From assembly GCA_944392985.1 (NCBI GenBank), contig CALXYL010000001.1, forward strand, positions 1 through 64,000: DNA of 64,000 nt, read 5' to 3'. The translations under genes were made by a program, and so were the position numbers. This document shows positions 58,749-64,000 of the stretch, piece after piece. This stretch comes from an uncultured Spirochaetaceae bacterium (lineage in GTDB: Bacteria > Spirochaetota > Spirochaetia > Sphaerochaetales > Sphaerochaetaceae). The stretch's first letter is position 1; every line of letters starts with the position of its first letter. A model generated the notes under the pieces. It had not been told where the DNA came from and searched no databases. It was given only the letters and a program-made list of their open reading frames with translations.

Positions 58749-60695
58749 ATGCAGGGCAAGTTATACAGTGGATCCGCAAGCATATATGAGGATGAAGCTC
58801 GTCTTCTTTTCGATTATTTCTCGGCTGCCGCGGATAGGATCATCGAGGATGAGGACCGCGTCACATCGAGGATCAAGGATACAGAGGGTAGGCTTTCCAC
58901 CTGCCGCCGCTATATCGTCATGCATTCTGTTATCTCCATCATCCTCCTGATCCTTGCATGCGGCCTTACGATCTATGCAGTTCTGAATGGAGGGGCATCG
59001 CTAGCACTTGCGGGTAAGATAGCGATTGTCGCTATCGTGATCATCGCGTTCATCGTCATCATCGCTGATGTGCGTTCAATCGGCAGGCTGAAGAAAGCAG
59101 TTTCTGACCTCAAGGAGGAATTCAGCGGCATCCGCCGTGATTACAAGGTCACGAAGCTCGGTGTTGCGTATGTACCTGTTGCGAAGAAGGTTCCTTTTGA
59201 TAATCAGAGCATCACCGTCGATCTCAGCGGTGCTGTGAAGGATGAGGATTTCGAGATGATATCGATCCATGAACCTGATCGGTTTGAGGAGGATGTCCAC
59301 TCATTCAAGGAACACATCTCCTCTGTGCCTTTCGTCGAAGGATCATCAATGACAAGCAACGTCGATACCTCCGATCTATCCGTTTCGATGCAGGAAGTGC
59401 CGATGTATGACTATCTCTCGGAGCTTGATAAGGATATCAGGAGGATTGATGATGATCTGGGGAATGTCGACAGGAAAGCCGTCTCCCTTCCGGTCATACC
59501 TCCCCAGTCTGAGACGATGGAATTCCTCAAGACGTGCGGCACGAGCCAGCCTGAGGGCTATCCTGTTGTCGATGTCTTTGATTCGTCATTCATCGATCCC
59601 AAGGTTGAGACCCTTCTGGAGATATACAGGAAGAGAAGCGTGAATGCCGATACAGGCGACAGGAAGGCGCTTGAGGATCTGATCGCGCTCATCGGTGTTT
59701 CAACGGAAGCGATTGCAGGATCAAAGATGAGCTGCTGCAATGCCATCCTCGATTACAACAACGGCATCTTCGCCAATGTCCTCAAGAGCCCATACAGGAA
59801 CTACAGTCCGAAGCTGGAGGCTGAGACGATCGAGGAGATCAGGGGAATGACTTTCGATTTCACTGACATGTCTGAGAACTACCGGCCGTTCAGATTCCGT
59901 GACAGCTCACTGATGCACTTCGATCTCTATTCCGATACCTGGGTGGATGAGACAGGTGCGCGTACATCGATGCCATTCGGCATGCACCAGATCCAGGAGG
60001 AGATCTTCATGCCTATAGTCAATAGCCTGATGGAGGAGAACAGGCTGGAGAGAAGGAAGATCTATGAAAGAATCCAGGCGCAGAAGATGGATTATCTCAA
60101 CAAGTGGCATACAGAGACACAGGATTTCTATGGAAGGAACAGGGACACTGCAGATACGCTTAAAAGCAGCATCATAGAAGCCCTTTCCACATACAATTCG
60201 GCATATGCGACGTGGAAGGCCATCAAGGATACGATACAGAGGATGGATGAGCAGCAGGCTCTCGTAGGAGGGAAGGTCGAAAGCGATCAGGGCACAGCTG
60301 CCTCCATGATACTCTCTGCTGAGCAGGTGAACAGCAATTTCGAAGAGCTCGAGAAATCCTTTGACGAGTACATGGACAGGCTTCAGGATGATATCGACGA
60401 GAAAGCCGATAGGTTCGGAAAGGTCACTTACTACGAAGCGCTTCTCTATGCGTCGGAGGCACAGAGGACTGCCATCGCTTCCTCGAATATCACGAAGCTC
60501 GATGGGCGGCGGCTGAAGGTTGCGAAGGTCAGCCCATATCTTGCCCAGTACGGCGATCTCCCGCCTCAGCCGAGCGTTGAGGAGGAGGTCTATCAGATGA
60601 TGGATCTCAACCTTGCCGAGGAAGCCAGGAATCTTGTCAATGGACTCAATGGCAGTGCGGAAGCAGATGATGAAGGCGGAAAGGGAGGTGAGTGA
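58749..60695 (+). CDS. Two-helix membrane-anchored coiled-coil protein of the SPFH operon
   Basis: A 648-residue protein. Residues 1-52 are charged and helical; helices at 57-79 and 89-107 form a hairpin in the membrane; the rest is probably cytoplasmic. It contains a beta/loop region (about 140-260), an alpha region with ETLLEIYRKR and DLIALIGVST, a segment NYRPFRFRDSSLMHFDLYSD, and long coiled coils (about 415-560, for example NRLERRKIYERIQAQKMDYL). The C-terminus is acidic. I recognise no domain. The stop overlaps the next start (ATGA-type, four bases). Confidence 0.8.
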   Translation: MQGKLYSGSASIYEDEARLLFDYFSAAADRIIEDEDRVTSRIKDTEGRLSTCRRYIVMHSVISIILLILACGLTIYAVLNGGASLALAGKIAIVAIVIIAFIVIIADVRSIGRLKKAVSDLKEEFSGIRRDYKVTKLGVAYVPVAKKVPFDNQSITVDLSGAVKDEDFEMISIHEPDRFEEDVHSFKEHISSVPFVEGSSMTSNVDTSDLSVSMQEVPMYDYLSELDKDIRRIDDDLGNVDRKAVSLPVIPPQSETMEFLKTCGTSQPEGYPVVDVFDSSFIDPKVETLLEIYRKRSVNADTGDRKALEDLIALIGVSTEAIAGSKMSCCNAILDYNNGIFANVLKSPYRNYSPKLEAETIEEIRGMTFDFTDMSENYRPFRFRDSSLMHFDLYSDTWVDETGARTSMPFGMHQIQEEIFMPIVNSLMEENRLERRKIYERIQAQKMDYLNKWHTETQDFYGRNRDTADTLKSSIIEALSTYNSAYATWKAIKDTIQRMDEQQALVGGKVESDQGTAASMILSAEQVNSNFEELEKSFDEYMDRLQDDIDEKADRFGKVTYYEALLYASEAQRTAIASSNITKLDGRRLKVAKVSPYLAQYGDLPPQPSVEEEVYQMMDLNLAEEARNLVNGLNGSAEADDEGGKGGE

Positions 60696-61618
60696 TGGCC
60701 AGCTTCACAGTCAATGTAGACACTTCATCCCTTGCTGAGCATATCGATGATATATCCCGCTCCGTCCAGGATGTCGGTTCCGCTGTTGACGACATGTCCA
60801 ACAGACTTGTCTCAGCAGAGCAGGTTGCGGCCCAGACTGTCTCTGATAATGTCACGTATGGCTTCTATATGCTTACACGCAACCAGTTCACGCAGAAGGC
60901 GGTTGAGCTTGAGAACGATGTCAGGATGACGTTCATAAAGGTGCAGGCTTACGCTGATGACCTGAGGGAGATACAGGCCAGGATGGAGAAGGACTATAAT
61001 CTGATCTCCCGGCAGTATATAAAGATCTTCAACAGCATCGATGATTCTCTCAGGACAGCTGTAAAGGAACTTGACCAGAGCGTCATAGAGGTTGCGTACA
61101 CAGGGAGGCAGAAGCTCTCCGAGAGACGTACCGACGGCTCTCTGAAGGCAGTTTCATATCCTTCGGATCTTATTCCTGCATCACAGTCAATGATTTCAGG
61201 GAAGCTCAAGGCCAAGGGCAGGCAGCTGATCAGGAGGATATTCTCCTATATCTCTGCAGAGAAGGAGCTTTCCTCGAAGATGCATGGAGTCCTGTCTCCA
61301 GAGAAAGCTGAGGAAGGAACAACTGTTTTCTTCCCTGTCGTGCTTATGGAGAGCGATGGTCTCGATTCCGATTCTTTAACGATGGAGATACATATGCCGA
61401 ATTTCCCTTCGGAGCTTGCATCGGAGAGCGGTAGCATCTTCTCCCGTGTCATTGATCTGAAGAATGAGGAAGGACTTTGGAAGGAGGGAAGGAGCGACCA
61501 GAAGCAGCTTGTAAGGCAGTGCTTCTCTGCTCTTTCCTCAGGGCTTGATGAAAGGAAGCGCAGGATCATGTCAGAGCTGCTTGAAGCATCGGCATGGAAG
61601 GAGATGAAGGATCAATGA
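60692..61618 (+). CDS. Coiled-coil protein of the SPFH operon, paralogue 1
   Basis: A 308-residue soluble protein, helical at residues 12-125. VELEN (70-74) followed by RMEKDYNLISRQYIKIFNSIDD (pattern RMExD.xLISRxYxxIFxSxDD, ending at 117) recurs in the next gene with identical spacing, so the two are paralogues. A beta-rich stretch with TTVFFPVVLMESDGLDSDS lies near residue 210. There is no signal or membrane helix. It overlaps both neighbours by four bases, so the proteins are probably made in fixed ratio and may form a heteromer. Confidence 0.8.
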   Translation: MMASFTVNVDTSSLAEHIDDISRSVQDVGSAVDDMSNRLVSAEQVAAQTVSDNVTYGFYMLTRNQFTQKAVELENDVRMTFIKVQAYADDLREIQARMEKDYNLISRQYIKIFNSIDDSLRTAVKELDQSVIEVAYTGRQKLSERRTDGSLKAVSYPSDLIPASQSMISGKLKAKGRQLIRRIFSYISAEKELSSKMHGVLSPEKAEEGTTVFFPVVLMESDGLDSDSLTMEIHMPNFPSELASESGSIFSRVIDLKNEEGLWKEGRSDQKQLVRQCFSALSSGLDERKRRIMSELLEASAWKEMKDQ

Positions 61619-62622
61619 GCTATTCGCAGACCTTCCACACAAGCGTGACCATACCTTATTCACATAGCTATCCATCAAGCGAGAATGGAGGCACAGTGCA
61701 CGGAACTGTCACCGAGCCGATCAGCATAGAGGTCATTGTCCATGATGAGGATCTCATTGACAGTGCCTCCGGCTGTGTCAGGCAGGTTGAGGTGCTTGGG
61801 CGTTCCATCGCAGTGTCTGCGGACAGGCAGAGCGCGGCGAAGGCTGCAGCTGCCAAGGCCATCAGCAAGAGCCTCGTCGGTGGTTTCCTTGAGTATACCA
61901 TAGCTGACTTCTCACAGCGTCTTGTCGAGCTTGAGAACAAGGTTTCAAGTGAAACTCCGAAGATCATGTCGTATCTTGAGCAGCTCAAGGGCGTGAAGGA
62001 GAGGATGGAGCATGACTTCAGCCTCATAAGCAGGCGCTACAGCGAGATATTCTCTTCTCTTGATGATGAGCTGTACCGGGGAATCTACAGGCTGTATGCC
62101 CCTTGCTTCCAGCTTGTCGATGATGTTTTCAAAGGCCTGATCATCTCATTCCGCCTGGAGGCTGTTTCCGATGTGATCGGATACGGGGAGCTTGCAGTCA
62201 CAGAGAGCGCAATCCTCGCTTCCTACATCAAGGAGAAGCTGAAATCAGCAATGGATAAGCTGGCAGCCATCGCATATACGATGAAGAAACTGGACAGTGC
62301 CTTCAGCATCCTCTGCTCCGGGGAGCCGATTGACCAGGTTGAGACTGTCTATCTGCCGGCAATCCTTTTTGAGCATGAAAGCGAGGAGAGCCATGATAAG
62401 GAGATATCATGCCACTTCAGGACGGAAAGCGGACGGAATGACAGCGCGGCAAGGAGCCGGATCCTTGATGCCGCAGCGGAAGGCGGGATGAGGCTCTCGA
62501 CTGAGAAGGACAGGGAGATTGTGGAATCCTTCCTTCTCTCGATGATGGAAAGCATCAAGGACGGCCGTAAGCGCCGTGAGATTATGAGGCTCTGGGAGGA
62601 GAGCAAAGGGGGAATCGCATGA
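61615..62622 (+). CDS. Coiled-coil protein of the SPFH operon, paralogue 2
   Basis: A 335-residue protein starting at ATG 61615, overlapping the previous stop (ATGA). Its first 95 residues are unlike paralogue 1: strands with Ser/Thr/His, then an Ala/Lys-rich helix SAAKAAAAKAISKS. From there it matches paralogue 1: VELEN at 104-108 and RMEHDFSLISRRYSEIF...DD ending at 151, offset by exactly 34 residues. A segment TVYLPAILFEHESEESHD parallels the TTVFFPVVLMESDG region. Function unknown. Confidence 0.8.
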   Translation: MSYSQTFHTSVTIPYSHSYPSSENGGTVHGTVTEPISIEVIVHDEDLIDSASGCVRQVEVLGRSIAVSADRQSAAKAAAAKAISKSLVGGFLEYTIADFSQRLVELENKVSSETPKIMSYLEQLKGVKERMEHDFSLISRRYSEIFSSLDDELYRGIYRLYAPCFQLVDDVFKGLIISFRLEAVSDVIGYGELAVTESAILASYIKEKLKSAMDKLAAIAYTMKKLDSAFSILCSGEPIDQVETVYLPAILFEHESEESHDKEISCHFRTESGRNDSAARSRILDAAAEGGMRLSTEKDREIVESFLLSMMESIKDGRKRREIMRLWEESKGGIA

Positions 62623-63590
62623 CAGAGGAGATAAGAATAGATAGCAAGGATCTTATCCTGAAGGATAACAAGGTAGCGTCAGCGGTCCTGCCGCAGACAA
62701 CGGCCCAGCTTGGCCGCACTGTGATCATCGAGGGGAATGTCGAGGTCTATGGAGCAGTATATGGAGAGAAGGTCCTCATCCATGATGGCCCATGTGAGAT
62801 GAGGAAGGCAGTATTCGGAAAGGAGGAGCTCCTGATCGACCCGACAAGCAAGGGGGATATCATCTTCAGGGAATCAGCAGGATCCAATCAGGTGATTTCC
62901 TCCACCTCGATCTCCGGCAGGGTCATTTTCTGCTCCGATTTGAATGCAAAGCGGATCACGCTTCGCAACTGCTTCGTCGGTGGCTGTGTCTACGCTGATG
63001 ATATCCAGCTGGATAACTGCGTTGTCATCGGTGGCGTCTTCGCCTCGAAGAAGCTGGAGATCAACAATTCGATCGTTGGAACGTTCAACAGCCAGGAGGT
63101 GCTTCTCGATGGTACGGATTACCTTCTCTATCCTTCTGCCTTCAGCGTTGAGCCGATCAAGCCGACAGCCACTGCAAAGCTATTCAATATAACCCTTGCT
63201 GATCTTATGGATCTCTATAAGTGCGATCCTGAGAAGGAGTACACGGGCCTCATCGAGATGGATATACAGAGCAAGCCGCAGAAGGCGAATCTCAAGGCAG
63301 ATGATGGCACGATCCTGCTTGTGCATAGCTACTCTGTAGCTGGCAAGGTGCTTGTCGCTGACCTCGATGATTTCAAAAAGCTCGACAACCACTTCCTCAT
63401 CAACGCCGGCGCGCTTTCCAGCCAGCTTCTCAGGGCCTATGATGTGAAGAACTCAAAAGGGGAGACGATTCCGCTGGAAATAACGCGCATCCGTGATTTC
63501 TTCTTCTCAATCCTTTCAGGAAGCATCCAGATCAGGGCAATCGAAGGTTCGATTGACTTTGAGGCACTGAAGAAGAAGTTCGGCGCATAG
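62619..63590 (+). CDS. Bactofilin-like beta-helix protein of the SPFH operon
   Basis: A 323-residue protein. Residues 30-170 are regular short strands with Gly turns and alternating hydrophobics: TVIIEGNVEVYGAVYGEKV, LLIDPTSKGDIIF, VISSTSISGRVIF, ITLRNCFVGGCVY, IQLDNCVVIGGVF, LEINNSIVGTF, the pattern of a right-handed beta helix as in bactofilins (polymer-forming cytoskeletal proteins). Residues 185-323 form a further alpha/beta part (LADLMDLYKCDPEKEY; HSYSVAGKVLVADLDD). Polymer formation is inference. It is the last gene of the operon; its stop abuts the stop of the convergent phospholipase gene. Confidence 0.75.
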   Translation: MTEEIRIDSKDLILKDNKVASAVLPQTTAQLGRTVIIEGNVEVYGAVYGEKVLIHDGPCEMRKAVFGKEELLIDPTSKGDIIFRESAGSNQVISSTSISGRVIFCSDLNAKRITLRNCFVGGCVYADDIQLDNCVVIGGVFASKKLEINNSIVGTFNSQEVLLDGTDYLLYPSAFSVEPIKPTATAKLFNITLADLMDLYKCDPEKEYTGLIEMDIQSKPQKANLKADDGTILLVHSYSVAGKVLVADLDDFKKLDNHFLINAGALSSQLLRAYDVKNSKGETIPLEITRIRDFFFSILSGSIQIRAIEGSIDFEALKKKFGA

Positions 63591-64000
63591 TCATCCAACG
63601 AAGCAGGCGGCAGCGGCCCCTGCCTCGTATCCCTTCTGGTAGAGCCTCCTGACATCCTCCCTTCGATGCTTCGTGGTCGTTACTCCGCATGTATCGTCTG
63701 GAGCGATGACCAGGGCCTTTCCTTCCTTCTCCGCATCAAGCAGCTCCCTGAGTTCCCTGTTGTATGTCTCCGCCCGGAGCGAGAGTGCCTGACCTGCGGC
63801 GGGATACTTCCTTGAGAGTATCCTGGCGGCTCTCCTGTCACGCTCAGGATCCCTGAAGTCATCCTTTCTTTTGGTCAGTATCACCACAACCCTGTCCGCC
63901 CCCTGCTCAAAGGCCTTCCTGAAGGGAATTGGATCGGAGATTCCTCCATCATAATACGGCTTGCCATCTATCATGGTTGGTTTGCAGAGCACAGGAATCG
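63591..64000 (-). CDS. Patatin-like phospholipase, C-terminal part (runs off the window)
   Basis: A partial gene: the frame is open to the window edge, so the N-terminal part with the GXSXG nucleophile lies outside. The visible 136 residues include KPYYDGGISDPIPFRKAFEQGADRV in family order, with the DGG that holds the catalytic Asp of the Ser-Asp dyad, and continue VVVILTKRKDDFRDPE as in the YjjU-like group. These enzymes hydrolyse lipids at membranes. A GTG at 63992 is not the real start because the homologous core begins upstream. Confidence 0.85.
   Translation of the reverse strand, partial: IPVLCKPTMIDGKPYYDGGISDPIPFRKAFEQGADRVVVILTKRKDDFRDPERDRRAARILSRKYPAAGQALSLRAETYNRELRELLDAEKEGKALVIAPDDTCGVTTTKHRREDVRRLYQKGYEAGAAAACFVG

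Noticed and set aside
1-64000. CRISPR arrays, insertion sequences, prophage and rRNA
   Set aside because: Looked for direct-repeat arrays, transposase or phage motifs and rRNA-like stretches and saw none.

Overview
The window looks like chromosome of a host-associated spirochaete, in the broad Treponema/Sphaerochaeta group. I infer this from the V-type ATPase operon (E, a DUF2764-like gene, A, B, D, I, K), many short lipoproteins with spirochaetal signal peptides, a LpoB/COG3014/LPP20 lipoprotein set, solute-binding proteins that start the mature chain with AGG(S/A), and UgpB/MalFG-type importers encoded without an ATPase. No IS element, prophage, CRISPR array or rRNA is visible. One tRNA (Val, TAC) is present. 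Coding density is very high, and many genes overlap by 4 to 32 bases.

Layout. 0.1-5.1 kb: a lipoprotein and an outer-membrane barrel, then brnQ and argG on the minus strand; a probable structured RNA lies upstream of argG. 5.4-8.1 kb: membrane protein, CYTH protein, parvulin and RNase HI, facing a TPR lipoprotein. 8.4-9.7 kb: an AT-richer AlbA_2/ATPase-type regulator that looks acquired. 9.8-14 kb: adk, a GH13 amylase and an IMP dehydrogenase of the Tritrichomonas type. 14-17 kb: two lipoproteins carrying G-tracts (G9 in the coding frame; G7 in a promoter spacer), tRNA-Val and a DMT exporter. 17-20.3 kb: the LpoB/COG3014/LPP20 cell-envelope group. 20.3-28 kb: a GH88 hydrolase opposite a sugar importer and a YesM/YesN two-component system. 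28-36 kb: housekeeping genes (CmpB-like membrane protein, YggS, pseudouridine synthase, metallo-hydrolase, pentapeptide protein, RsgA, MutS2, DMT exporter).

36-49 kb is a second carbohydrate locus. A minus-strand operon encodes a COG2407 sugar isomerase, a split transketolase, an FGGY kinase and an alpha-L-rhamnosidase. Opposite it lie a sugar importer and a nucleoside-hydrolase-like enzyme, followed by a DeoR regulator and a uridine phosphorylase. Isomerase, kinase and split transketolase form the logic of the D-apiose route, so pectic or apiose-containing glycans are a reasonable but unproven substrate. 49.7-56.8 kb is the V-ATPase, whose K subunit shows a Na+-type site.

56.8-63.6 kb is the best candidate for an undescribed system. 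It is a six-gene co-directional operon that joins an SPFH/zinc-ribbon protein, a four-helix membrane protein, a two-helix membrane-anchored coiled-coil protein, two paralogous coiled-coil proteins and a bactofilin-like beta-helix protein; three of its junctions are ATGA-type overlaps. The window ends inside a patatin-like phospholipase gene. Across the window, promoters often have an extended -10 of the form TGcTATAAT, and several genes have the -10 box only 6-9 bases before the start codon, which suggests leaderless mRNAs.
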